DNA of 64,000 nt from Molossus alvarezi (GCA_037176705.1 CM073887.1:58861001-58925000); one strand, 5' to 3'; shown: positions 21,766 through 46,301, counted from the first letter of the stretch. The notes: generated by a model not told the origin, from the letters alone. Program-made: numbers and translations.

Positions 21766-24204
21766 GAGGGACATCCAGGTCACTAGCTGAAGATGCGGAA
21801 CCTGGATTCCCAATGAGAGAGGTTTGGGGCCGAAGGTAGGGACCCCACGTAGCCTACCCGCGAGAACCGGGAACCGGGAATGGGGAAACCAGGATTCCTG
21901 TTTGAGTTGTACCGTAACTGGATACTGGGACCATCTACCACTATTCGGAAGGGGAGCAAGTTAAAATCTGGAGTCTTAAGATCTGTGGGTTAGAGACTCA
22001 GATCGCTTAGTGTGTGACCTTAGGAAATTTGCTTGGCTTCCCTGAGTCTCATTTATCCAGTACCCGTTTATTGAGCATCTTACCTTGTGGTGGGTATTGT
22101 GCTAGGTGTTGGATATGCCTTGGTGAACATGACAGACTAGATCGCTCCTTTTCTGGAGCGTCTGGGATGGCCTACTTTCATTTTTTGTATTAAAAAAAAA
22201 TGGACATCACCTCATCTTTTGATGTGATTAGAGTTTAGTGAGGCTATCCTGGAGAAGTGGTTAGCATGGGGCCTGTCTTACAGAAGGGGCTAAATCAGTC
22301 ATTCCTTTTTTATTTATCAAAAACATTTTCTTTTTAATTAGAGAGGAAGGGAGAGAGACATCGTTTTGTTGTTCCACTTATTTATGACTTCATTGGTTGA
22401 TTCTTGTATGTGCCCTGACCGGGGCTCTAAACCAACTGAGCTACCAGGCCATAACCAGTCATTCTCTATTGGGGATGATTTTTCCCATTTAGCAGCAAAG
22501 TCTGGAGACGTTTTTGGTTGTCAGAACTGAGGGAGGGTGTGCTACTGACATCTAAATAGAGACCAGGGGTGTTGCCCAGTGTTCTACAAATGCTCAGAAC
22601 AGCCCAATCCCCAATATCCTAGCAAAGAATGATCCAGCGTCAAAAGTCATTAGTGGGGGATTGCGAAACTGTAGGTTAAATAAATGGCATCTGTATTGAT
22701 TGTTTACTCTGAGCTTGCTTTGTGTCTTATGTTGAGATCAAGTCCCTGTGGTGTGGAGAAAAACGTGTTGATTTGAGAATAATGGACTGACGGTCAAGTT
22801 TCTTCATCCACCAAAAATATGTGTGAGACTAGCTCCAGCAGGGCAGATCATTTAATGTCTGGTTGATGGGTGGAGATGGGATGATGCCTTTCAAGCCTGT
22901 TGTAGCCTGTGAAGGCACAGGAAGCCATCAGTCAATGGAAGAAGATGGAGGACCAGGACAAAAGTCCAGAGTGAGGCTTCTGTTTGAGGAAGGGGAAGTG
23001 TCAGGGTCTGGGTTGGTGTGAGAACTGTGTGGAAGCTGAGTGTCCTTCCTTGAGTGGGAGTAGCAGTAGTTGTCAGTGCCTTTTTCATTTGTTCATTGAG
23101 GGACTGTTGGGGGAGCACCCTCAAAGAGGCCAGGTTAGGTGCAGGGGACATAGTGTTGCTTGGTGGTTAAAAATGCTGCTCTTTGGCTTGGACCCACTTG
23201 ACCCTGAATTCAGCTCCATTGTTTGCTGCTGGCATGACTGAGGGTACAGGCCTCTTCTTAAAGACGTTTCCTCGAGTGTAAAATGGGGGTGGTTGTAACT
23301 GTGAAAGTGAAAGGAGCTGATACATGCAGAGCACTTGGCACAGGGCTTGGCATACAGTAAGTGCTTAATAAAAGGAGCTGTTGCTGCCTGCGTGGTCACT
23401 GCTAGGAAGGGTGAGGCTTCAGTATGGAGAGTGAGGATAGAGCCTGTCCCCACTGATGTGGGGGTTCTTCTCGCTCCCTGGGAGGGCAACCTGGGGGCCC
23501 AGGACTGCCTGGGCATTATGGGCCCTGGGCAGGCGCTAAGAGTCGCGTGTGCTCCTCTCTGATTGCTGCGCAGGTTGGCCGGCTGGCGGAGCTGGGCGCG
23601 GCGTCAGGACGGGCCACCAGGCCGGGCTAGGAAGGTGTAGTGGGCCTCAGCGCCGCCAAGGGCGGGCCCGGCTCCTGTAACCGTTGCAGTCTTCTGTCCC
23701 TTCACCCAGGTGGGCAAGCGCAGAGGCGGGAACAAACTAGCCCTCAAGACGGGAATAGTAGCCAAGAAGCAGAAGACGGAGGATGAGGTGAGCAGGCCAG
23801 GTGTGGGAGGCTACCCACATGGCCTTTCCTTAACAGCCTCAGCACCTGGCTAACCAGCCCTATCCCTCCCTGTCTAGCATCTGGGCCTTGGATGGGGGTC
23901 CTGGGTGGGGGAGGAGGGCTTTCAGTAAGGTCTCCAGATAACTTGACTCTGAATGTCTTTATTTCAAACCTAGGACCTTGGGGTGGCGGCATTGGGGGTG
24001 GGTCAGCTGTCTTAGGACAGTCCTGACCCTGGTTCCTGGCCTCCCTGGTATCCCCTTCCCAACTTCCCTTGTACCCCTGCCTCCCCCTTCCCACAGGTAT
24101 TAACAAGTAAAGGTGATGCATGGGCCAAGTACATGGCAGAGGTGAAAAAGTACAAAGCCCACCAGTGCGGCGATGATGATAAAACTCGGCCCCTGGTGAA
24201 ATGA
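21316..24204 (+). CDS. TRIR: TRIR/C19orf43, telomerase RNA component-interacting RNase, complete, 3 exons
   Basis: Exons 21316-21660, 23710-23787 and 24097-24204 join to 176 residues, equal to human. The start is the ATG at 21316 giving MAARGRRAEPPGREAPGPA; there is no upstream in-frame ATG. The protein is low complexity: a Gly/Ser/Pro-rich N-terminus with a poly-Gly run, the block GGVNLFANDGSFLELFKRKM, an acidic EEEQRQRQEE stretch, then a basic segment GKRRGGNKLALKTGIVAKK and the conserved tail GDAWAKYMAEVKKYKAHQ ending DDDKTRPLVK. It is reported as an RNase binding the telomerase RNA; no classical nuclease domain is visible. The gene is divergent from GET3 across a 3.1-kb gap. Confidence 0.95.
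22305..22452 (-). repeat. VES-related SINE (C type) in TRIR intron 1
   Basis: Carries the C-type core TTGTTGTTCCACTTATTTAT. Imperfect target duplication ATCAGTCATTC / ACCAGTCATTC. An antisense L2 remnant lies just upstream at about 22055-22160. Confidence 0.75.
23150..23385 (+). repeat. MIR SINE remnant in TRIR intron 1
   Basis: MIR pattern ending CAGAGCACTTGGCACAGGGC then AGTAAGTGCTTAATAAA. Confidence 0.65.
23565..23700 (+). other. GC-rich CpG patch at the end of TRIR intron 1
   Basis: A small CpG-dense stretch (CCGGCTGGCGGAGCTGGGCG and following) just before exon 2. No open gene found; function unknown. Confidence 0.4.
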
Positions 24205-24520
24205 CCCCCTTCCCCCGCCTGCCCACAGCCTGGGACTCTGCGATGTATATAACTATTTAATGCGGCAGCGGCGGCAGTCTTTTCCCCCCAAGGACTTAAA
24301 CACAGAAGGAAACCAAGATGCTTCCCGCAGCCACGGATGATCCTCCAGGACTCTTTTTTACCTTGAGCACTTGCCTCCGAGACTTCATAAAACAGTGGTT
24401 TACTGTCCCCTCTCTTCCCACCACCTTGATCTCTCTGGCTCTTTCTGTCTTTTCTCACCCTCCCCTTCCTCTTTCCCTTAGACATCACTTCTGGGAAGTA
24501 AAGAACTTAACTTAGTGCTG
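24205..24520 (+). terminator. TRIR: TRIR 3' UTR with probable AGTAAA signal
   Basis: The 3' UTR runs to about 24515. The best signal is the variant AGTAAA at 24496-24501; no AATAAA is present nearby. Confidence 0.55.
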
Positions 24521-25230
24521 GAGCTGTGTGCTTAGTTTGCCTTCTTTGCTCCTTCCGATCTATACCCTGCTGTACTCACCAAAGCCTGGATTTGGCCTGG
24601 TGAGGGGGACTCTGGGGTGTGGGGAGGATGGATGCGTGCCCTGTCAGGAGGCATGGATTCTTCCCCAGGACCCATTTCTCCCCACCCCTGAGTGCATCCC
24701 CACTGTTGCTCCTCATGTTAAGGGTCTCTTCACAGTCCCGTTTGGCTGGGCCAAAGTTGTCATTCAGCAGACACCGAGCACCTACTGTGTGCCTGGGCTG
24801 GGCCCTGGGGCCACATGAACAGAACAGAAGACTCAAGCTCTCTGCCCTTGTGGAAGAAAGGAGATAAAAGGGAAGCCATTTTGGGAGGTGCCTGTGAAGA
24901 AATACTGGGTAGAGGCTGTGGGGAGGGTGTCTATTTTCACTGAAATCTGATCAGGGACCTGAGGGAGGTGAGGAAATTAGTTCCAGGTGAAGTGAACTGC
25001 AAGTGTAAAGACAGGCGGGAGAGTGCCTGACCCTTATGGGGAGCTTCAAGGAGGCCCATATGACTGGAGCCAGGTGAGTGAGGAGGGTGGGTGGATTACA
25101 TATAGAACCTTGTGTTTTAGGGTGGAAACTTGGGACTTTATTCTTAGTGAGAAGAAGCCTTTGGAAATTTTGAGCTAAGGAGCAACACAGTCTGTTTTCT
25201 ATTTTAACAGGATCCATCTGGCTTAAGTGG

Positions 25231-25514
25231 GGCTGGGGTGGAAACTGGGAGATAGGAGGCTGGGCTGGAATCTGGGAGACAGGAGGCTGGGCCGTGATCA
25301 GTGGAGCAGAGGTGATGGGCTATTGACAGTGCAGAGGTGAGGAGGGCTAGGATCTGGATTTCAGTGAGGCTCCTCTGTCTTTCCAACTATTTGCAGTCCT
25401 TCCAGGGAGGCTGGGATTGCCCCACCTGGCTGTATATATGATCAGAAGGAGCACATAGGAAAAGGAACACAGAAGGAGCACACAGGGAAAGGAACTCAGA
25501 AGGAGCACACAGAG
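25231..25514 (+). repeat. Two short minisatellites
   Basis: About two 27-base units with GGGAGATAGGAGGCTGGGCT occur at 25238-25292. About three 27-28-base units with CAGAAGGAGCACACAGGG occur at 25443-25514. Confidence 0.7.
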
Positions 25515-25660
25515 GCTTGTTTGTCTCACCTTGCAGGGATGACATGTTAGGGGACAGGGTGTCCTAAAGGAAGTCTGACTCCCCTCATGCCCCTCTAATG
25601 CTGCTTGTACTTATGTGCCCTCTTGGCCCCTTTGTTCATCTTGGTGGAGCTGGAATGTCT

Positions 25661-25881
25661 TATTTTATTTTTTGTTATTCCTCACCCAAGGATATTTTCC
25701 CATTGATTTTTAGATAGACTGGAAGGGAGGGAGGAAGAGAGAGAAAAACATTGATGTGAGAGAGACACATCAACTAGTTGCCTCCCACATGACCCCGACC
25801 AGGGCAGGGATTTAACCTGAGACCCTTTGGTCCGTGGGCCGATGCTCTTAACTGCTGAGCCCAGCTGGCCAGGGCATGGCA
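25661..25881 (-). repeat. VES-type SINE
   Basis: Antisense A-type copy (TTCCTCACCCAAGGATATTT at the left). Short duplication CTGGAATGT on both sides. Confidence 0.8.
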
Positions 25882-26214
25882 CTGGAATGTTTTAAGATGC
25901 CCTTGCCTTTCAACTTCTCAAACCTAGTAGATTTGAGGGTCCCCAACATGGCCCCACCTCTCAGGCGTTCCCAGGCCTAAATGCTGAGCAGCTCAATACT
26001 CCAGCCTATCCCGCAGTCAGGTTCCCCTACCAGGACTTGGAGATCATGGTGGTCACCGGGACCTGTGGAGACAGAGGGAGGAAGGGCAGACAGCTATTTA
26101 TGGTCCTGGGAGAGAGTTGAGGAGGCACCTGTCTGGCTTCAGACTCTGCCAGAATCCAGACTGGGGGGGGGGGGGGGTTGGGTTGGAGTACCAGAACAGA
26201 CAAAACTCCCTTTC

Positions 26215-26520
26215 CTAGTAGAGCTAACATTCTAGTTGGGGGAAACAGACAAAAAAACCAAAATAAAAACAGGACACATAAGATGGTTATACATTCTAGG
26301 GGGAAAAATATTAAGTATAAAAGGGGGGGGCCGCGATGAGAATGGAAGAAATGGCAATTTTAGGTGGGTCAGGGATAGCTTGCCTTCCTGAGGAGGTGGC
26401 ATTTATCCCAAGTTCTGGAGGAGATGGGACTGGCAGTGAAGAGTCAGGAAATATTCCAGGTGGAAGGAACAGCAGGTACAAAGACCTCAAGCTGAAACTA
26501 TGCCTGAAGAGGGAGCAAGC
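26215..26520 (-). repeat. L2 LINE fragment, antisense
   Basis: Antisense L2 3' text: CTAACATTCTAGTTGGGGGA, then TTCCTGAGGAGGTGGCATTT. Confidence 0.6.
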
Positions 26521-27739
26521 AGGCTTTGGAACAGGAGACATACCCCCTCCCATTTCCCATCAATACATAGTAAAGTTGGTTTATTTTCTACATTGGCCCA
26601 AAGTGCTCTCTTTCCTACTTTGGGAATGCTGAGCTGGCTTTTGCCTAGGGAATATAGTGTCGGGAGAGGGGACATAGCCAATGGAGCCACCTCTACCTCC
26701 TCCCTTAAGGCCACCAGCAGTGGTTGGATCTTTAAAAAGAAACACGTGGGAGAAGTAGGTCGCCCCTGCAGCACCTCAGATTCTATTCTGGAGTGTCAAG
26801 AGGCAGGAGGAGCTGATGGAGTCCTGGCACCTCCCTTGGTGCTCACCGGCTCTGACCTGCAGAAAGTCTGAAGGGGGAAGGAAAAGAAAATTTCAGGTTT
26901 TGGTGAGTCAAATAGTTTGGCTTCACACTATTTGCCGGTTAGCTGTGTGATCTTGGGTAAGTCATTTAGCCTTTCTGTGGTTCAGGTTCATCTATGAAAT
27001 AGGGGTAAAATGCAGAACCATCTCTAGAGCCAGGTTCTAATGTTCATATAGTCAATGGTAACCCTGACGTTTCAAAGAGCTGTCATTTTTGGGTGAAGCA
27101 ACTGGCTTGTTTGGTGGTTGTGTTTCAGAAATGCTGACCTTTAAACGTGGGTGCAGTGTGCTGAGATGCTCAGGCAGGGAGGCCAATGTAAAGTGATAGG
27201 CATTTGTCATCCATCTCAGATTCAGGGTTGGGCTCCTTGAGTTTCTTTTTTGCCCTAGAGCTTCTAGATGTTTGCCCAGCACATATAGCTGTTGTGAGAA
27301 TTACATGTGGAAATCCCCTGAAAGGCAGTAGCAGATGCCTAAGAAATGGAGGTGGGTGGGGAGGGGAGGGGAGTCCCAATTCAGTACTCAAATCCACCAG
27401 CTGGGGAGAGGAAAGACTTCTGAGTCTGAATACTGTAGACCATACTGGGAGCAGGGGCCACTTTATTCTGCCCCATCCCCTCCCTGGAGATTTGCGCAGA
27501 GTCGCTGAGAACTTTACATGTTAAAAGGGAGGTGAACCCTAACATTCCTGCATCTCTACCTCCCTCTCCACCTGACCCTTATCTGGGGCAACCCCCAACC
27601 CTGAGCAGAAAACACCCAGTGTTTGTATCCTCTCCGGAAACCCACACACCTGCCAGTCCTTCAACCTCACTCTTCTTTCTGCATGACGCTCACCTCCAAG
27701 GCTCTACAGATCTTCAGGTTTTCAGCCTCAGCCAGAGCC

Positions 27740-27960
27740 CGTAAACCCACGGGTGGCAGGAGGGAGTTTGTAGTTTCCAAGCACTAGCCGGAGGGAGGCC
27801 ATTGCGCATGCGTTCGCGGCGGATTTCCGCACGTTGTCACGTCGGGTATCTGTCGAGCCCAGCCCGTGGAGGTGGGAAATCCAGGCTGCTGCTTTAGGGC
27901 TCCACTGTTGGACAGGCGTTAGGTACCAGCCGACCTTTCTCAAGTCAGTGCTCAGAAATA
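27740..27960 (+). promoter_or_regulatory. Orphan CpG-rich promoter-like patch
   Basis: Contains TGCGCATGCG at 27803-27812 (NRF1-type core) and GGGAGTTTGTAGT at 27762-27774 (close to the GFY/ZNF143-linked GGGARTTGTAGT). A possible donor GAG|GTGGGA follows near 27870. No coding exon is attached; it may be an alternative TNPO2 leader or a non-coding RNA start. Confidence 0.45.
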
Positions 27961-28291
27961 GAGGTCTAAGGTACCTGTTTTTCTTGGATGAATGGAGCCA
28001 GGAATGACTGCTAACGGGAAGTGGGCTAAGAAACCTGCCCCCTTCCAACAGGCTGGGGCAAAAATTGACCTTGTGCCCCACCGGAGGCCCAAAAGACTCT
28101 CAGGGTGGGCTGGAGTTTCTTTGGGATTAGAACACTAGTTGATTCGGTAAATTCAGCAAATATTGTATTGTGGGCGGGGGGGGGGGCTGAATACAGTGAA
28201 AGGCCTTGAGCCTCTTGAGGTAGATTCCACGTTATAAAAGAACAATTTTGGTGATGGTTAATTTAGTTTTCTGGGTTAGAGATAATCTATG

Positions 28292-28541
28292 TGTTTTTTT
28301 TTTATCCTCATCTGAGGACATTTTTCCATTTTTTTGTTCAGATAGAGTGGGAGGGAGAGAGGAAGAGAAAGAGAGAGAGACATCAATGTGAAAGGGACAC
28401 ATCGAGTGGCTGCCTCCCTCACCACCCAACCAGGGCCGGGGACAAACTGCAACTGAGGTACATGCCCTTAGCGGGAACCAAACCTAGGTTTCTCTGGACT
28501 GCAGGCCCACGCTCTAACCGCTGGGCCAAACTAGCCAGGGC
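28292..28541 (-). repeat. VES-type SINE (A type)
   Basis: Full antisense copy with 9-base target duplication AATCTATGT at 28283-28291 and 28542-28550. Confidence 0.9.
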
Positions 28542-29179
28542 AATCTATGTATTTTTATACTCATTTGACAAATGGGAAAACTAGTGCTCTGAATGCCAGG
28601 TCTCCCACCTTATTGTCAGTGGGGTCGGGAAGGGAAAACTGGTCCTCCAGGATCTCAAGCGCCTTACTGCTCTTAAGAGGAAGAGGGCCCCACTTTGTCC
28701 TCCGAGAGCGCAAAGATCACAAAAAATGTCCTCCTTATGACCCTGCCCTTGTCTGAATTTCCTGGTCTGTTCCACTTCATTCAGCTTGAGGTGGGGGAAG
28801 AAGGGCTTAGACCGTTTTTGCTCCAGCGTTTATTCATTTCATTAAAATTTTCATATCCTTGTGAGTTTTTTTCATATCTATGTAAAAATTGCTAAACTGG
28901 AAAATATATAAGGTAACATATGGCAGAGCCTTCTTTAGGAACCTAGTCTGTCTCAAGCACTCCCTTCGTCTGGCTGTTTTTTTGGTCTCTAGGGTATCAA
29001 GTCCACCCCTGGCTGTTCCCTCTACTCTCTCCTTGAGCACACAGACTGTACCTCCTACCAAGTATCTTCTGGATGGGGATGGGGAGGCATAGTTCAATTT
29101 TTACAGGAGGGGGTGACAAAGGCGCATCCGGCTCTGGCCGATGGGTTCCAGTGGCTACGACACCTCAAAAATCCCGACG

Positions 29180-29800
29180 CGCCACCAAACTCAGCTCCCA
29201 GCAGAGCTTCCACGTGAGAGCCGCTGAGAAAAAAAAAAGGGATGCTGGGAGCACTGGCTGGCCGGAAAGCAAGAGAGTCGGTAACTCTGGTCACGTGACC
29301 AGACACCGGCGGGACGTGGGTGCCGGGTCACGTGCGATCGCTGCCTTTTCCGATTGGCTCAGCTGGGCCAATTTGAACGGCGTACGGAAGCCGCCGCGGC
29401 TCATCTAGGGCCGCGTTTTTTAGTGTGTGTGTGTGTGTGTGTGTGTACGCGCGCGCGCGTGTGTGTGTATGTATGTATGTGTGTGTGTGTTTTAATTCCC
29501 TCTCTTTGGCTCCCTCCTTCCGCGCGAGTCTCACGAGAAGCCGCAGCACAAGGCGCCGCCGCTGCTGCCTCGGGCCGGGTAAGTGGGCCTCATCCGGAAC
29601 CGGACCGGCTCCGCCCCGACTTGCGTTGACCCCCGTCAGGGTCTGTGCCTGTGCCGCGTGCGACCCGGGAGTCAGGGCCACGCCTGACCCGGAAAGGCCG
29701 AGAACCTGGTTGGGCCCGATTCTCGAGGCAACGAGAACGGGTGGGGAGGGAAGGAAACCGAGCCGGGCTTAGGGGGTGGGGCCTCGGAGCCTAGTCAGCT
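29180..29800 (+). promoter_or_regulatory. TNPO2: TNPO2 CpG island promoter and putative non-coding first exon
   Basis: CpG-dense. TGGTCACGTGACCA at 29288-29301 is a perfect 14-base palindrome of the CLEAR/USF type; a second GTCACGTG is at 29327-29334. Inverted and direct CCAAT motifs follow (near 29352 and 29367). A consensus donor GCCGG|GTAAGT ends a likely leader exon at 29578. The exact start site is inferred. Confidence 0.65.
29423..29490 (+). repeat. 68-bp perfect alternating purine-pyrimidine tract
   Basis: GT repeats, a CG-rich core and GTAT units alternate purine and pyrimidine without a break over the whole interval, which favours left-handed Z-DNA. It lies inside the likely TNPO2 leader exon or core promoter. 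Confidence 0.9.
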
Positions 29801-30856
29801 CTCGGTGCCGTGAGAATCCGGTCACTATGGCTCCTGGGGTCGGGCTGGAGGGGATCTAATTGGGGACGTCGCGAGGGTCGGGTGTGTACGGAGTGGGGGG
29901 TGATGTTTCCGCGTTGCTTGATTGGGTCTGATTAGGAGAGGCCGCATTGAAAAGTTGGTGGCCCTTGTTGGGCTGTGATAGGGAGGGTCGTCAGACTTCG
30001 GCCTGGAGGGTTTTGCTGGGTCTGACTGCAAGGCGTCTCTAGGATCAGTTGTGGGGAGTGCCCAGGAGGTAGAGGGGGGCGGTTCAACCGGTCGGAATTT
30101 GGGGGAAGCCGCAGGGATCTGACAAAGGGGGTTTCCAGCCCGAGGTGGTGGGGGTTTGGGCCAAACTTGATTGGGGGAAGCAGCAGAGATCCGTCAGCAG
30201 CCGATACTACTGACTAGAGTGGAGGGCAGGTATGGGGGGGACCTGATTGGGGAAAGGGACAGGGACCTACCTGTCCAGGGGGCTTCTGTCTCAGGGTGGG
30301 CATACTTGATAGACTCTTTCGGAGAGGCAACGCCGGCCTGTCTTCGAGCCTGGTTAAGTGGAATCGCTGGTCTAGCTAGGCCAGAAAGGGGGGAGTCTGG
30401 CATCCGGCTGAGCTTGGAGGGCCAGATTAGGGGAGGCGGCAGAGATAAGGAAGATCGGAGCACCTTGGGATGGTGCACCTGGGGAGGCTCAAGGACCAGA
30501 CTGGGGCAGAGGAGGCATCAGGATGTGGTGGAACTTGAAGGCTGGATTTCGGGAGAAGGGGGATCTTCCGGGACCGTGCTTGCACCGGGGAGACCGTGGT
30601 GCTGGAAGTTATCGAGGTGTGGGGCAGGGTACCTGGATGGAGAAGTGGCTGGGCCCTCAGCCTGAAGTGGTGGCAGGGGCTGCCTTGGGAAGAAGGCTCT
30701 GCCAGGCCCGATGAGGATCTATGGGACCCAGCCACTGCCTCCCATGGCCCATTTCCACATCTCCCCGCCAGCTCGCTACTGCGCCACCATGAATGGTGCA
30801 GCTGGCAGGGACTCCGCACTTGGATTGGCTGGATTGGCGGCCTCCGCTTGCTCTAG

Positions 30857-43226
<12,370 letters not shown>

Positions 43227-45345
43227 AGGAGCATTGAGACTGCCAGGTGAGAAGGATGCATGTAGGGGGCTGGTGCTGTCATCAGGCTGAAGGGGCACTG
43301 GCCTTGACCTTTCCTTTCCCTGCAGGTTTCTGTCTGTGTCATCATCGGAAGGGTGGCTGGGAAGCACTCTGCGTCCAGAAGTCGCCGTGTCCTGGTCAAG
43401 GGGGGTTAGGGAGGAGTGAGTGGGACCCAAATCCAGATGCCTTCCCTGCCCATCTACCTGCCATGCCTGGTCCATGTGGCTGGCCATAGGTGGGCAGGTG
43501 GGTGGGGCCTCCACACTCATCCTACAAACGGGAGGGGGGTGGGACTTCTTGGCAGCAAGGGCCTCTTTCTCTAAGTGAGGTCACCTCAGGCAGCCCATTT
43601 GGGCCAGCCATATGGGAGGAAAGAGTCAACAAGGCCGATTGAATCCAGCTTAGAATGAGGCAGGGGGAAAGTAGGCAGGAAGGGGTGTCCCTATAGAGAT
43701 GCGTACATTCACATGACACACGTGGCCACACGCATGTGTGGGCGCTGCAGCCAGCTAGGCTGGGCCAGCGGCCCCACCATTTCCCTGACTGCATGGAGAC
43801 AGTAGAATTAGTGAACCCCTAAGTTAACCCACAAGGCCTTCCGTGTAACCTGCATCTAGAGTTTAAGAGGCTTCTGTCATTTTACCAGAATTGATGATGA
43901 TTGGGGAGGGCTGGGTGGGTTGGGGTCCTTGCCCGGAGCCCAGGGCAGGGTAAGAGGGTGGCCACCTTGGGGCTGCCCCGCCAGCACACACGCTTTGGAC
44001 CTGCTCAGCACACTTCCTGCCAGCTCTATGGCAGCCTCAGCCACCATGTCCTCTTTCTTGTCCTATCCCAGCCAGAAGAGTGGGCGTCACGAGTTGCTGG
44101 GGCTGACCAGAGGTCTCCCTTACTCCTTCCCTTGTGCTCCAGTGATTTTGAAGACATTGGGCTGGGGCCTTTTTCTGGAAGAGAGCTGCGGGTAACCAGA
44201 GCTGCCTACACTTACCCCATGCCTCTCCATAAGCACGTCCATTTCAAGGGCAATCTGTTTCTCTGTGCTTCTGACAGTCCTCCTTACGTTCCAGGCCCGA
44301 GTTTTTAAAACTCAGGGGCAGGGGCACTTAATTGATTTTGATGGAAGGAAGGCTTATGGCTTGCCAGCAAGAAGGAAAGCAAGGGCTTGGAGGAGGGATG
44401 ATGCCCTCCCACCTCTGCCCACACTTTGAGGCCCTGAGGCTTGCTGTTCATCACTGCTTTCATTGGCCCCAAGACTCCACCAGATTGGGGCAGTGATTCT
44501 AGGGCTTCTGGGATTGGTCAGGGATATGGTCAGTGGGAGAGGCTCCTCTAGAACTAGGAATGTGGTTCTGAGTTGGCCTAGAAATGAAGCTAGGCCTTAC
44601 AGCTCCCTTAATGTTTTCTTTTTTCTTCTCCACTGCTTTTTACTTGTTTGGGGTCCCCTTTTGGGTTTTACTGGATTCCTGCTTTCTGGAGCCTGCTCCA
44701 TCCATCCCACTAGGTTCTTGGACCCCACCCCCATCATAATCCTGTGTCTTCTCAGACAGGGTCAGGCCTTGCCTCTATTCCAAGGGGCACTTGGTGCACA
44801 TTCCATAAACTCAGCTGGTTTCCCCTCAACCCCTTGAAACTCCAGCAGGTCTCTGGAAGCCATTTGTAAAAAAGAAAAAAGAAAAAAAAAATTTTAAATA
44901 CCATTTAATTTTCTGGTAATTACAGTTCTTTGAAGCATCCTCTGTTGGGTCTTGGGGTGTGTAGATTGGATTGGCTGTCTGATGGGTTTGGAAACTCCTC
45001 CACCCAGAATGGGGATCTCCAAGTACCTTCAGGGAAGTGGGAGCCTGGTTCATTGTCTTATTATTTTTTTAAGAAAACTATTTAATTTTTAATTTATTTT
45101 CGGTTGGTTTTTGCACAACGAAGTTGTAGCTTCTCAACTTTTTCCCCTGCCCAGGGCTGTGGACCCTGACTGGCCTCGATCCGCAGTCCCACTTGTTCCC
45201 ATATCCCTCCTTCCCCTTCACCCTCTTCCTCCTGCGGGCTCCAGGGTCTGTCCATTTGTTACCGTGCTGTGCTGGGGACTGGCACCGAGGTGGTGTGAGA
45301 TTCCACTTGTGTAGAACTTTGTTGAGTAAAGATCAGTTTCTTGTG
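43227..45345 (+). terminator. TNPO2: TNPO2 3' UTR with a small intron and AGTAAA signal
   Basis: A good donor (CAG|GTGAGA after 43247) and acceptor (CCCTGCAG ending 43325) suggest a 78-base intron 21 bases after the stop, too close to trigger nonsense-mediated decay. The long last exon has no gene; the frames in it are chance. The best end signal is AGTAAA at 45325-45330. Confidence 0.65.
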
Positions 45346-45428
45346 AAACTCTTGGTCTCCAGCTGGCCTCCTGTGTCCTTGTTTTTGGCAGTAGAGATGT
45401 TGAGGGGAGCTTTAAAAGTGGGGGTGCA

Positions 45429-45636
45429 GCCTGGCTGGTGTGGCTCAGTGGTTGAGCATCAACCCATGCACCAAGAGGTCACTGTTTTGATTCCTGGTCA
45501 GGGCACATGCCCAGGTTGTGGGCCCGATCCCCAGTGAGGGGCATGCAGAAGGGGGCCAATCGATGTTCTCTTTCATCGATGTTTCTATCTCTCCATTTCC
45601 CTTCCTCGTGTTCTAAAAATCAAAGGAAAAACATTT
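45429..45636 (+). repeat. VES-type SINE (B type)
   Basis: Head GCCTGGCTGGTGTGGCTCAG; ends in CT-rich text and TAAAAATCAAAGGAAAAAC. Confidence 0.85.
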
Positions 45637-46301
45637 TTAGGACTCAGGAAATAATTGGGGGAGTGGGGAAGGAAATAAACAATACCAGGCACATTTCTTG
45701 GGGCCCCACGCCTCAGTTTTTTTCCTGTAGAATGGTTAAAGTGAATCCGAAAGGTGAAGATTAAATGTGAAAACATATACATGGAGTTCATTCTCTATGC
45801 CATAATTACACCTCAGTAAATGTCCTGAGCTCACTGAAGGGGAACCACTAGTGTTATAGCTTAGATTCAAGATCCCCACCTGCCTTCAACTAAACTGAGT
45901 GACAAGGGGCAAAGCCTTGTAGCACTCTAATCTTGCTGACTTCCATAACTGGGTCGCTGGGCATGTTATGCAAAGTGCTGAGGTCCCAGAAAACTTCAGT
46001 ATATTGTTCATGGATTCCAAAGAAATAACCCTGAGGACTGGCTGTGAAAGACATGGTTTTATTAGGACTACATACACACCAGTGGTGGCCTACCAGTGAA
46101 ATTTACTGTTGTACCACCTGCCACCAGTGAAGTTGAACTGCAAGTCCCTGTGGCCTGTGGACTGGCCACACCAGTATTGGCTGGCCGGTGCTATTTTGCT
46201 GCCACTCAGACTTTCCCAGCACAAGGTTTTATGCAGTACAGAAAAACAGGACATGCAGGGGGAGAGGGATGTGCCTGTGAGATCAAAATACTAGCTGTTT
46301 A

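Larger units (their letters stand above)
24505..29180. other. TRIR-TNPO2 intergenic region, no protein-coding gene seen
   Basis: Contains antisense L2 remnants (about 24740-25210 and 26215-26520), minisatellite-like repeats (25231-25285 and 25443-25514), a VES SINE near 25661-25881, a poly-G run at 26163-26177, a MIR remnant (26890-27010), an orphan promoter-like patch at 27740-27960 and a VES SINE at 28292-28541. Frames here have no recognisable protein. Confidence 0.6.

Noticed and set aside
29425..29772. Cys/Val repeat protein frames over GT repeats (also near 9320, 50820 and 53800)
   Set aside because: They are translations of microsatellites with no homology.
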